This document shows, one piece after another, positions 50,785 through 60,492 of a stretch of DNA of 64,000 nucleotides; positions within the stretch are counted from its first letter, which is position 1; every line of letters starts with the position of its first letter. A model generated the notes under the pieces. It ran no database searches. It saw only the letters and a list, made by a program, of their open reading frames with translations, and was not told the origin of the DNA. The stretch comes from Paracoccus sp. DMF-8 (lineage in GTDB: Bacteria > Pseudomonadota > Alphaproteobacteria > Rhodobacterales > Rhodobacteraceae), in contig NZ_JARJHL010000015.1 of assembly GCF_029309835.1 (NCBI RefSeq), positions 1-64,000 on the forward strand, read 5' to 3'. The position numbers and the translations under genes are program-made.

Positions 50785-50960
50785 CCATGGCCTGAAGGTC
50801 TCGCCCGACTTGATCAGTCGCGTCGATGCACCTGATCCGGCATTCGCCGAACTTCTGCAGTTGGAAGGACCGCAAGGCCGTAGCTGCCGACCTGCGCCCG
50901 ATCTACAAGGTCCCATCCGCCGAGGAGGCCGCAACCAAGCTGATCTCCGCCACCGCAACT
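50785..50960 (+). pseudogene. IS256/Mutator-family transposase, internally deleted
   Basis: DLHGLKVSPDLISRV, from the start of the catalytic region, is followed almost at once by HLIRHSPNFCSWKDRKAVAADLRPIYK, normally about 100 residues later, then PSAEEAATKL. A frame change near 50830 lies between them. The join implies a deletion that removed the core. Confidence 0.85.
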
Positions 50961-51097
50961 TCGAGAAGGGCGGAGGTGCTGTCCGGAGAGTGGGTTGGCG
51001 CCCGCAATCAGCTGGCGATAATATTCGCCGGGCGCTTTGATCGCCTGACCGTATCTGAAAACCGCATGGGCAAAGTCAGATACACGGAGCAATAAGT

Positions 51098-51295
51098 TTA
51101 GGGTGACTCGCAACCGAATGTGGTCCACGCGAACGTGATCTGCAGGCACCAGACCCGGATCCTGCGCTCGGCCAGAACATCCCCGACATCGCGCAGGCTG
51201 GGCGAGAAGCAGTAAGACAACCAGACCGCGCAGCCAATCACGCTGCGCAGAAAACGATGCCCCTTCAGCCGGACGGTCTGGGGCGACAGAAACAT
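51098..51295 (-). pseudogene. IS6-family (IS26-like) transposase, 5' fragment
   Basis: MFLSPQTVRLKGHRFLRSVIGCAVWLSYCFSPSLRDVGDVLAERRIRV is the N-terminus of an IS6-type transposase; the DDE domain is missing. The fragment begins at 51295 and loses homology near 51140. Confidence 0.85.
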
Positions 51296-51452
51296 ATCCC
51301 GAATATGACCCCGCGCCCGGCCCGTGGAAAATTTGTCAGTGCCGCCAGAACCTTTGCGCCTGCAGGCGGCTGAAATGTCGGTGGCTTTTTCGAACCGGCC
51401 CTGGAAAGTCCCTCAGCCTCACCTACGGTTACAAAAACGAGTCCGCATCACC

Positions 51453-52263
51453 ATGCCGTTCCTTCATTCCACGCCCGCCAACTCCGATCAGGCTGCGACC
51501 GGCCGCCAGCGCAGCCAGACCCTCGGTCCGGGGGCTGGCGATCATCGACGCCGTGGCCGATCAGCCGGCAACCATTGCCGATATCGCGGCCGCGACCGGG
51601 CTGAGCTATTCGACGGTTCACCGGATCGTCTCGGTTCTGGTCGAACAGCGCTATCTGAAGCTGCTGGCCAGCCGCAATGTCGGCCTGGGACCGCGCCTGA
51701 TCGAACTGAACTTTGCGGCCCACTCGCGGCTTGACCTGGTCCAGCGGGCCCGCCCCTTTCTGGAAGAACTGTCCCGGCTAACGCGCGACACGGTGCATCT
51801 CGCGCGGCTGGAAGATGGCGAGGTCAGTTATCTGGACAAACTGGCCGGCAGCCGGGCGGTCGAAATCTCGTCTCGGATCGGCGGGCGCAAGCCGGTGATT
51901 TCCACCGGTGTTGGCAAGGCATTGATCCTGGATTACAGCGATGACCGCCTGAACGACCTTTACCGCAGCGATCACAGCCTGATGACCCATCCCGTCCCGC
52001 AGGAGGAATGGCTGCAGCGGATGCGGGACTATCGCCAGAGGGGGTTCACCTTCGACCTGGGCGAGGACGAAGCCTCGATCCGCTGCGTGGCGGCACCGCT
52101 GCGCGATACCACCGGACGGATCGTCGCCGCGATCTCGGTATCCTCGACCATCGAACATATGGGCCAGACGCGCATGAGCGGGCTTGTCGATCTGGTGGTC
52201 TCGGTGGCCGACCGGATCTCGGCCGATCTGGGCTATGGCCCCGCCCGGAAAAGGCAGGGCTGA
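51453..52263 (+). CDS. IclR-family transcriptional regulator
   Basis: About 269 residues after correcting one indel near 51525. N-terminal winged HTH: GLAIIDAVADQPATIADIAAATGLSYSTVHRIVSVLV. The C-terminal effector domain has YLDKLAGSRAVEISSRIGGRKPVISTGVGKALI and the SIRCVAAPLRDTTGRIVAAISVSS segment. IclR proteins usually respond to the substrate of adjacent catabolic genes. It is convergent with the FAD dehydrogenase, and the TRAP/aldolase operon starts 1.6 kb further on. Confidence 0.9.
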
Positions 52264-52269
52264 GGACGT

Positions 52270-53665
52270 TCAGAAGACCTTGCCGGGGTTCAGGATGCCC
52301 CTAGGGTCCAGCATCTCGCGCATCCGGCGCAGCAGGGCCATCTCGGCCGGGCTGCGGCTGTAGGACAGCCACGGTCTTTTATGCAGGCCGATCCCGTGTT
52401 CGGCCGAAACCGAGCCGCCGAAATCGCGGATAATGCCATAGACGATGGATTCGATGCCGTGGCCGGCTCGGGTCCACCGGCTCGATCGGGCCGGCGACCA
52501 GATGGATATTGCTGTCCCCGGCATGGCCGAAGAAGATGAAGCGCAGATCGGGGAAGGCGGCGGTCAGGGCGGCGCGGATCCGGTCCACGCAATCGCCGAT
52601 CCGGGCCAGCGGCACCGAAACGTCGAAATTGATCGTGGTGGCCCATTGCGACAGGATTTCGGCCACGCCGTCGCGCAGGGACCAGAAATCCTCGACCTCG
52701 CGTTGCGAGCGAGCAAGGGCGGCATCCTCGATCATGCCGGCCTCGAAGGCGGCCTCCAGCATGGTGTCAGAGCCGTCGCGGTCGCCGTCGGGATCGGCGC
52801 CCTGCATCTCGATCAGGGCATAAAGCGGATGATCCGGGAGCAGCGGCGCGCGGCGGCCGGTGGCAGCCAGGACGGCTCGATAATAGTCGTTCCACATTAG
52901 TTCGAACGCGGTGACGCGGCCCGATAGCGCCTTTTGCGCATGAGCCAGCAGCAGTGCCGCCTGGTCGAACCCGCGCAGCGCGACCAGCGCGGCATTCGCC
53001 CCCGCCACGCCGGGATGCAGCCGCAGCACCGCCCGCGTGATCACCCCAAGCGTGCCCTCCGAGCCGATGAACAGATGCGCCAGATCCAGCGCGGCATTGT
53101 TCTTGGGCATGCGGTTCATCATCGGCAGGACGGTGCCGTCGGCCTGGACCACCTCCAACCCCAGCACCAGATCGCGCGCCATGCCATAGCGGATCACCCG
53201 GTTTCCGCCGGCATTGGTGGCGATATTCCCGCCGATCTGCGCGCTGCCGCGGGCGCCCAGGTCAAGCTGAAAGCTGCAGCCTTGCCGGGCGGCGGCTTCT
53301 TGCAGGGTTTGCAGAACGCAGCCTGCCCGCACCACCATGAGCCCCGAGGTGATGTCGATCTCTTCGATCCGGTTCATGGCGGCCAGCGACAGAAGGACCG
53401 CTCCGTCCGAGGCCACCGCCCTGCCCGCAAGCCCGGTGCGCCTGCCCTGCGGAACGACCGGCAGGCCGGCCGCGTGGCACAGCCGCAGCACCGCCGAAAC
53501 GCCCGCCGTATCCTGCGGTGTCACCAGGGCCAGCGGCGTGCCGGGAGCCTCGGCGCTCCAGTCGTGGCAGGCCGATTCGGGCAGGTCGGGGCCGGTCAGC
53601 ACCTGTTCCGGCCCGATAGCTTGCGCCAGCTTTTCGACCAATCCCCCCGAATATGTCTGTGACAT
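52270..53665 (-). CDS. FAD-linked 2-hydroxyacid dehydrogenase (GlcD/D-2HGDH-like)
   Basis: About 465 residues. FAD_binding_4 region: TPLALVTPQDTAGVSAVLRLCHAAGLPVVPQGRRTGLAGRAV, RNGCSF-like ARQGCSFQLDLGARGSAQIGGNIATNAGGNRVIRYG. Next is the C-terminal FAD-oxidase domain with LRFIFFGHAGDSNIHL (the HxGDxNIH metal/substrate motif), ending EHGIGLHKRPWL and DPRGILNPGKVF. One indel near 52480. It oxidises a D-2-hydroxyacid to the 2-oxoacid with electrons to quinone or cytochrome. It diverges from the TRAP-aldolase operon, so it likely feeds a 2-oxoacid into the aldolase. Confidence 0.9.
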
Positions 53666-53713
53666 CGTGTTTCCCCACCAGATGATGTGTTGTCTGGATG
53701 GCATTATTTCTCA

Positions 53714-53726
53714 CATTGTGCAAATG
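53714..53726. promoter_or_regulatory. Candidate IclR operator in the divergent promoter
   Basis: Near-palindrome CATT-GTGCA-AATG in an AT-rich stretch between the FAD dehydrogenase and dctP. A well placed candidate for regulator binding that controls both directions. Confidence 0.35.
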
Positions 53727-53873
53727 GATTGTAATATTTGACATCTCAGCCCGGAACGGCATAAATCGCCGCCAGAGAGGGTGCGGCCGGAGGTGCCGGG
53801 GACCGCCTGCCTCTTGGTTACATCGGGTCTGGGGTAGGGCAGCGATCCGCCGCAGCGCCATGGGAGGTTGAGC

Positions 53874-54898
53874 ATGTCTATTTCTCCGTCGTTGCGCGTC
53901 TTGCGCGGTTCCATCGCATCTTTCGCCGTTTCGGCCGCCGCGTTGACCGGCCTTTCCGCTGCCCCGGCCATGGCCGAGCCGGAGATCCTGTTCCGGGCCG
54001 CCCATGCCTCGGCCCCCTCATCGACCGGCCATCTGGCGCTGGAATTTCTGGACAAGGATCTGCGCGAAAAGACCGATGGCCGTATCGGGCTGGAGATTTT
54101 CCCGTCCTCGCAACTGGGTGGAGAGCGCGAGGACGGTCGAGAATATCCAGTTCGGCAATATCGACCTGACCTTCGTGTCCTCAGCGCCGGTGGCGGCCTT
54201 CGCGCCGACCTTCTATGCCTTTGACATTCCCTTCCTGTTCAACGACCGCGCTCAGGCCTATGAGGTTCTGGACGGCGAGATCGGCACTGGAAATCCTCGG
54301 CCACGCTGGAGAGTTCTTCGGGGATCGTCGGCCTTGGCTATTGGGAAACGGTTTCCGGCAGTTGACCACCGCCAACAAGGAAGTGCATTCGCCCGGAGAC
54401 CTGGCCGGGACCAAGATGCGCACGATGGAGAACGAGGTCCATATCGCCGCCTGGCGCGCGGTCGGCGCGAACCCGGCGCCGCTGGCCTTCAACGAGTTGT
54501 TCACCGCCCTGCAGCAGGGCACCTTCGACGCGCAGGAAGGTCCGATCAACCTGTTTTACGACATGAAGTTCAACGAGGTGCAGAACTTCATCATCAAGAC
54601 CAACCACATCTATTCGCCCTGGCCCCTGCTGGCCAGCCCCGAAAAGCTGAACACGCTGTCGCCCGAGGATCGCGCGATCTTCGATCAGGCGGTGATCGAT
54701 GCGACCGCCTATCAGCGCAAGCTGGCCGCCGAGGCCGACGACCAGGCCGAAGCCGCGATGACCACGGTGACCTTCATCGACCTGACTCCGGCCCAGAAAG
54801 AGACTTTCGCGGCCAAGGTCGCGCCGATCGCCGATCTGGTGCGCGAAAAGGCCGGTGCGGATCTGGTGAACCGGCTGTTGGCCGCGACCGGAAAATAA
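53874..54898 (+). CDS. dctP: TRAP substrate-binding protein DctP (catabolic island)
   Basis: The ATG 53874 follows GGGAGG. Signal peptide to about residue 34 (SAAPAMAEPE). FPSSQLGGERE, then across an indel near 54133 VENIQFGNIDLTFVSSAPVAAF. Further indels near 54286 (inserted A in CCTGG) and 54330. Carboxylate-binding LAGTKMRTMENEVHIAAWRAVGANPAPLAFNELFTALQQGTFDAQEGPINL. The intact C-terminal part ends LVNRLLAATGK. About 340 residues. By context the ligand is a hydroxyacid. Confidence 0.88.
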
Positions 54899-54908
54899 CC
54901 GACGACCC

Positions 54909-54933
54909 GGCCCCGGCAACGACTGCCGGGGCC
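54909..54933 (+). terminator. Intercistronic hairpin between dctP and dctQ
   Basis: 10-bp perfect stem GGCCCCGGCA / TGCCGGGGCC with a 5-base loop, followed by TTTCATTT. Such attenuating stems are common after the first TRAP gene and raise receptor over permease levels. Confidence 0.7.
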
Positions 54934-54989
54934 TTTCATTTCCCCGACGCCGGACACGCGCCCCGCGACCGGCCAGCCGGGAGCATGGG

Positions 54990-55471
54990 ATGTTCAAACT
55001 TGTGGATGAACACTTTGAAGAGGCTTTGATCGTCGCGCTGATGGCGGTCATGTCTCTGCTGATCGGATTGCAGATCTTCATGCGCTATGTCATGGGGGCC
55101 TCGCTGTCCTGGTCCGGAGGAACTGGCGCGCTATCTGTTCATCTGGGCCACTATCTGGGCATCGCCTATGCGGTGCGCATGGACGCTCATATCCGGGTAG
55201 CCATGGTGTCGGACCTGCTGCCCCTGCGGGGCGGGCGGCGCTGCGCGTGCTGACCCATCTGATCTTCGCGGCCTTTGCGGGATATGTCATGTATCAGGGC
55301 TGGTTCATGGTGGAAAAAACCTTCCGTTTTGGCCAGAAATCGGCCTCGCTGGGGATTCCGATGGGGCTGGTCTATCTGGCGCCGCTGACCGGGTTTGGCC
55401 TTGTCGTGTTGCGGCTGATCCAACGTATCGTGATCGATTTGCGCGCGGCGAAACCGGAGGGTGCAGCATGA
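54990..55471 (+). CDS. dctQ: TRAP small permease DctQ (catabolic island)
   Basis: MFKLVDEHFEEALIVALMAVMSLLIGLQIFMRYVMGASLSWS, then across an inserted G near 55122 EELARYLFIWATYLGIAYAVRMDAHIRVAMV. A second indel near 55232 leads into LRVLTHLIFAAFAGYVMYQGW. About 160 residues and four TMs. It overlaps dctM by 4 bases (ATGA). Confidence 0.88.
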
Positions 55472-56754
55472 TCTCGCTGTTGCTGTTCGGCCTGCTGGCG
55501 CTACTGTTGCTGCTGTCGGTGCCCATCGCGATCTCGCTTGGCATCGCGTCCACCGTGGCGCTGCTGGTCTCGGGCAAGGTGTCGGGATCCTATGTCCCGC
55601 AGGGGCTGGTGACCTCGATCGACAGCTTTCCGCTGATGGCCGTGCCCTTCTTCATCCTTGCCGGCGACCTGATGGGGCAGGGGGGCCTGTCCGCGCGGCT
55701 TGTCGCTGTGGGGCGGATGTTCTTTGGCCGCTATACCGGCGGGCTGGCGATCATCGCCGTGGTGACCTGCATGTTCTTTGCCGCCATCTCGGGTTCCGGT
55801 CCGGCGACGGTGGCGGCGGTGGGCCTGATCCTGCTGCCGGCGATGGCGCGCGATGGCTATGCCCCCGGCCGCGCCTCTGGCCTGGTGGCCAGCGCCGGGT
55901 CGCTTGGCGTCATCATCCCGCCCTCGATACCCATGGTCATCTATGCCACCTCGGCCAATGTCTCGGTTTCGAAGATGTTCATGGCAGGCGTGGTGCCGGG
56001 CCTGCTGATCGGTCTGGCGTTGATCCTTTATGCGTGGTTTGACGCCCGCCGCCAGGGTGTCCAGCCCTCGGCCGAGCGCCTGACCGGCCGCCAGAAGCTG
56101 CGCATCCTGAACGAGGCGAAATGGGCGCTGCTGGTTCCGTTCATCATTCTGGGCGGCATCTATGGCGGCGTCTTCACCCCGACCGAGGCGGCGGCTGTGG
56201 GTGTGATCTATGGCTTTGTCGTCGGTGCAGCTGTCTATCTATCGCGAGATCACCCCCGGCTCGCTTTACCGGCTGCTGGCGGGGTCGGCCCTCACCTCCG
56301 CCACGATCATGCTGATCGTTGGCACCGCGACGATCTTTGGCCGCGCATTGGCCATCGAGGGTGTGCCGATGGCGCTGTCCAATGTCATCACCGCGACCAT
56401 AGATCAGGCCTGGTTGCTGCTGCTGGCCATCAACCTGATCCTGCTGATCGTGGGCACCTTCATGGAGACGATCGCCGCGATCATCATCCTGACGCCGATC
56501 CTTTGCCGCTGGCGACTGCGCTTGGCATCAATGCCGAACATTTCGGCATCGTGATGATCGTCAACCTTGCCCTTGGCATGGTGACGCCGCCGGTCGGCGT
56601 GAACCTGTTCGTTGCATCGCGCATTTCCGGCAATCCGCTGGAAACGGTGGTCAGAGGCGCGCTTGGCCCGCTTGGGGTGATGCTCGTCCTGCTGCTGCTG
56701 ATCACCTATATCCCGGCGCTGTCGCTGGGGCTGCCGGCCTTGTTCGGCATGTAA
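55468..56754 (+). CDS. dctM: TRAP large permease DctM (catabolic island)
   Basis: [112 protein letters not shown], ending LPALFGM. A 4-base duplication near 56236 and a lost T near 56503 break the frame; the corrected length is about 427. Forms the importer with the two preceding genes. Confidence 0.9.
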   Translation: MISLLLFGLLALLLLLSVPIAISLGIASTVALLVSGKVSGSYVPQGLVTSIDSFPLMAVPFFILAGDLMGQGGLSARLVAVGRMFFGRYTGGLAIIAVVTCMFFAAISGSGPATVAAVGLILLPAMARDGYAPGRASGLVASAGSLGVIIPPSIPMVIYATSANVSVSKMFMAGVVPGLLIGLALILYAWFDARRQGVQPSAERLTGRQKLRILNEAKWALLVPFIILGGIYGGVFTPTEAAAVGVIYGFVVGAAVYLSRDHPRLALPAAGGVGPHLRHDHADRWHRDDLWPRIGHRGCADGAVQCHHRDHRSGLVAAAGHQPDPADRGHLHGDDRRDHHPDADPLPLATALGINAEHFGIVMIVNLALGMVTPPVGVNLFVASRISGNPLETVVRGALGPLGVMLVLLLLITYIPALSLGLPALFGM

Positions 56755-56770
56755 ACCGAAGGATTTTTCC

Positions 56771-57686
56771 ATGAGCAAGAAACTTCGGGCCGTCATCATC
56801 GGCCCCGGCAATATCGGCACGGACCTGCTGATGAAGATGCAGCGGTCGAACTGGATCGATCCGGTCTGGATGGTCGGCATCGACCCCGAATCCGAGGGCT
56901 GAAGGCGCGCCGAGGGCGATGGGCATCAAGACTTGTGCGACCGGCGTGGACGGGGTGCTTGCGCATATCCTGTCCGACGATATCCGCATCGCCTTCGACG
57001 CGACCTCGGCCTATGTCCATGCCGAAAACTCACGCAAGCTGAACGAACTGGGCGTGGTGATGGTGGATCTCGACGCCGGCCGCCATCGGCCTGTTCTGCG
57101 TCCCGCCGGTGAACCTGGCCCGGCATGCCCGCGAATTGCGGATGAACGTGAACATGGTTACCTGCGGCGGTCAGGCGACGATCCCGATGGCTGCCGCCGT
57201 CAGCCGGGTGCAGCCCGTCGCCTATGGCGAGATCGTGGCCTCGGTCTCGTCGCGTTCGGTCGGGCCGGGCACGCGCAAGAACATCGATGAATTCACCCGC
57301 ACCACCGCCCGCGCCATCGAGGCGGTCGGCGGCGCGAAGAAGGGTAAGGCGATCATCATCGTCAACCCGGCCGAGCCGCCGCTGCTGATGCGCGACACGG
57401 TGCATGTGTGCTGACCGAGGACAGCCCCGACGAGGCGAAGATCACCGAAAGCGTTCACGCGATGCTGGACGATGTGCGGACCTATGTGCCCGGCTACAGG
57501 CTGGTGAACGGACCGGTCTTTGACGGCAATCGCGTCTCGATCTTCCTTGAGGTCGAGGGGCTGGGGGATTTCCTGCCGAAATATGCTGGCAACCTGGACA
57601 TCATGACGGCGGCCGCGTTGCGCACCGCCGAACTGTTCGCCGAAGAGGCGGAAAAGGGCAACTTCGTGCTGCCGGAACGTGGCTGA
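56771..57686 (+). CDS. mhpF: Acylating acetaldehyde dehydrogenase (MhpF/DmpF)
   Basis: Converts acetaldehyde plus CoA and NAD+ to acetyl-CoA, usually channelled from the aldolase partner. [20 protein letters not shown] (NAD fold), [17 protein letters not shown], catalytic-cysteine segment [20 protein letters not shown], and [25 protein letters not shown]. The C-terminus reads [14 protein letters not shown] and ends GNFVLPERG. Indels near 56900, 57080 and 57410; corrected length about 305, normal for the family. Confidence 0.93.
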
Positions 57687-57690
57687 AGGA

Positions 57691-58738
57691 ATGACGGACA
57701 TGACGAATATCGAAGCCCGCAAGATCACCCTGCATGAGATGAGCCTGCGCGACGGGATGCATCCGCTGCGCCATCAGATGTCGCTGGAACAGATGGTCGC
57801 CGTGGCGCGCGCCGCCCGTGGGGCCGGGATCCCGTGGATCGAAGTGATCCCGCGGCGACGGGCTGGGCGATCTCGCCTGCATCACGGTTTCGCGGCGCAT
57901 GGCGGCGTGGATTATCTGCGCGCGGTGGTGCCGCAGATGAAACAGGCGCGGATCTCGGCCCTGCTGCTGCCGGGGATCGGCACGGTGGACACGCTGAAAG
58001 AGGCCATGGATTGCGGCATTTCGGGCAAGTGCGTCGCCGCCGCGGTGCACCGAGGCCGATTGCGCCGAACAGCACATCGCCTATGCCGCCGAGTCCGGGC
58101 TGGATACGGTGGGCTTTCTGATGATGGCGCATCTGCGCCAGCCCGGCAAAGCTGGTCGAACAGGCCCTGCTGATGGAAGGCTATGGCGCGGGCACGGTCT
58201 ATTTGCACCGATCCCGCCGGCTATCTGCTGCCCGATGACGTCACCGCCCGGATCGAGGCCATGCGTGCCGCGCTGCGCCGCGGCAGGCCGGGCTGGGCTT
58301 CCACGGGCACCGACAACCTGGGCATGGCAACCGCCAATTCGGTCGCGGCAGTTGGAGGCCGGGGCGAACCGGATCGATGGTGCGCTGGCGGGTCTGGGCG
58401 CCGGAGCGGGCAACGCCGCCACGGAACAGCTGGTCGGGGTGTTCAACCCGGTATGGGGGTGGAAACCAGTGGCCGATCTGTTCCAAGTGCATGGACGCGG
58501 CCGAGGACCTGGTCGTCCCGATGATGGAGCGCCCGGATCCGCGTCGACCGCAGTTCGCTGATCCTTGGCTACGCAGGGGTCTATTCGTCCTTCCTCCTCT
58601 TCGCCGAGCCGGGCCGAGAAGCGTTACGGCGTTCCTGCCCGCGATCTTCTGCTGGAAATGGGGCGGCGCGGTATGGTCGGCGGACAAGAGGACATGATCG
58701 AGGATCTGGCCCTGACCATGTCCCGCGCCGGGGCCTGA
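57691..58738 (+). CDS. mhpE: 4-hydroxy-2-oxovalerate aldolase (MhpE/DmpG)
   Basis: Splits 4-hydroxy-2-oxoacids to pyruvate and an aldehyde. ATG 57691 follows GAAGGA. The HMGL-like start [41 protein letters not shown] contains the metal/substrate residues of LRDGMH. Later parts recovered across frames: GDGLG near 57855, [63 protein letters not shown], ending [11 protein letters not shown]. At least eight indels. It forms the usual bifunctional aldolase-dehydrogenase pair with the preceding gene. Confidence 0.88.
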
Positions 58739-58783
58739 CCGCGCCGGAGGACCTCGATCATGACCCCGGCATAATCTCAAGCT

Positions 58784-58827
58784 GGGTCAATTTTCGATGG
58801 AAAACCCGGGTCAGTTCTGGGTGGAAA
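58784..58827. repeat. IS21-type terminal direct repeats
   Basis: Two 20-bp units, GGGTCAATTTTCGATGGAAA (58784-58803) and GGGTCAGTTCTGGGTGGAAA (58808-58827), with a 24-bp period. IS21-family ends carry such repeated transposase-binding sites. No istAB adjoins it, so this is a solo end. Confidence 0.65.
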
Positions 58828-58854
58828 TCAACACAAAAGGGCAAGGGAAATGGC

Positions 58855-58881
58855 GGAGGCCCGCTCGCGCAGCGGGCCTCC
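58855..58881. terminator. Strong GC hairpin downstream of the aldolase operon
   Basis: 11-bp perfect stem GGAGGCCCGCT / AGCGGGCCTCC around CGCGC. No T-run follows on either strand, so it may stabilise mRNA ends or assist factor-dependent termination. Confidence 0.5.
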
Positions 58882-59439
58882 CTGCACCCTGATCTGTCGC
58901 CGTGTATCGGGAAAGGCCGGGAGCGACCGCCGGTCCCTACCATCGTCGGCCTCTACTGCAATCCCTTGTGCGACCAGTTCGTCGGCCGGCCGGATCCGTT
59001 CGATGCCAAAGGCCGTCCCAAAAGTGAGGCGGCGACCGGCGGAGCCAATGGTGCTGGTGAGAAATTATCCTTTGATAGTATTTCGCTGGCGCTTCACCAG
59101 ACTCTTTCCTTCCGGCTCCGTGGTCTCATCGAGCCCACCAGCAGGCTGCATCCTTTGAGACCGAGCGGGCGGAGGCCATCTCGATGGCCGTTGCGCTGAT
59201 CATGCGGTCGAAGGGGCCGCGATGCGCCCAGTCAAGCGTCCCTGCAGAGCATGGCCATCGCGGCAGTATATGGCGCCACAAGACCGCCTTGTCTGCTCAG
59301 GAGCTGAGGCAGCCGAAGACGAACGTCAGCCTCCGGCAGCGGCGCGTTTTCCCGCCCGATGCGGATCGGGCAGCGCGAGCGGGGCAGGGGATATCGGGTC
59401 CCCTCGGCCTTGCGAAACGGTGTCCAAATCCTGCCGGGG
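58882..59439. other. Unassigned mobile-element-like region
   Basis: About 560 bp without a supportable gene. Plus frames such as AVALIMRSKGPRCAQS have no family I know. It lies next to a solo IS21 end, so it is probably transposon debris. Confidence 0.4.
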
Positions 59440-60468
59440 CTAGATCCCCTCGGGCCGGGTGTCGGACAGGCGATAGCCGGATGGAAAGGGGTCGCCGGGG
59501 TCCAGCATCAGCTGGCTGGTGCCCGTGATCCATGCCCGGCCCGAAATCACCGGGCGGATGGCGAGGCGGCCGCCGATCTCTGTTTCGCTGTCGATGTGGC
59601 AGCGGAATTCCGTGTTGATGATCGAGCGGCCCAGAAAGCTGTCGCCGACCCGCATCTGGCCCCGCGCATGCAGAACGGCCATCCGCGCCGAACAGCCCGT
59701 GCCGGTGGGCGAACGGTCGATCTTGCCCGGACGGATCGCCACGGCATTCCTGCCGGTCAGCACGCCGTTTTCGCGGATGACGGGATCGGTGAACTGGCAG
59801 AATGAAATATGGTTCCAGTCGGTTTCCGGGTGGCGGAAACCAAGCTGTTCATTGGCGGCGCGGGTGATGCGCATGCCCGCCTCAGACAGCGCGCGGGCGT
59901 TTTCGGGGCGGATGTCGATACCGACCTGCGCGGCCTCGACAATCACGAGACTGTCTCCGCCATAGGCGGTATCGACGCGCAGGCGGCCGAGGCCCAGCAC
60001 CTCGATTTCCGCATCCAGCCGGTCGGCGAAGCTGGCGACATTGCGCACGGAAACTCGCTGCGCCTTGCCATCCTTGCATTCGGCCTGAACCTCGATCAGC
60101 CCGCCGGGCGGTTCCAGCACCATATGGGTCACGGGTTCGACCATCGGGATGATGCCGCTGTCCAGCAACACCGTCGCCACGCAGATCGAATTTGGCCCCG
60201 ACATGGGGGGCGTATCGGCGGGCTCCATGATGATCCAGCCCATTTGCGCGCGCGGATCCTTGGGCGGGACCAGCAGGTTGACATGGCGAAAGACCCCGCC
60301 GCGCGGTTCGTTCAGCACGAAGTTGCGCAGGGTTTCATCCTGCGCGATCCAGCGCGACTGGTCCCAGATGGTCGCGCCGGGGGGCGGGGCGACGCCGCCG
60401 ACAATGACATCGCCGACCTCGCCCTCGGCATGGCAGGTGACGACATGGATGATTTTCGTGCTGCGCAT
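59440..60468 (-). CDS. Proline racemase-family enzyme with Ser/Cys active-site pair (hydroxyproline dehydratase/epimerase type)
   Basis: 342 residues, intact. The family uses two facing general acid/base residues. The first site here is [19 protein letters not shown], where true racemases have Cys in MCGHN/A; it is Ser. The second, [21 protein letters not shown], keeps Cys. Ser/Cys members are known as trans-3-hydroxy-L-proline dehydratases, some with 4-hydroxyproline epimerase activity. [17 protein letters not shown] is also typical. It is 24 bp downstream of the flavoprotein demethylase gene. The reaction is inferred from the family; either activity is possible. Confidence 0.85.
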   Translation of the reverse strand: MRSTKIIHVVTCHAEGEVGDVIVGGVAPPPGATIWDQSRWIAQDETLRNFVLNEPRGGVFRHVNLLVPPKDPRAQMGWIIMEPADTPPMSGPNSICVATVLLDSGIIPMVEPVTHMVLEPPGGLIEVQAECKDGKAQRVSVRNVASFADRLDAEIEVLGLGRLRVDTAYGGDSLVIVEAAQVGIDIRPENARALSEAGMRITRAANEQLGFRHPETDWNHISFCQFTDPVIRENGVLTGRNAVAIRPGKIDRSPTGTGCSARMAVLHARGQMRVGDSFLGRSIINTEFRCHIDSETEIGGRLAIRPVISGRAWITGTSQLMLDPGDPFPSGYRLSDTRPEGI

Positions 60469-60492
60469 CGTGGCCCCCTTTGGGTCGCGTGG

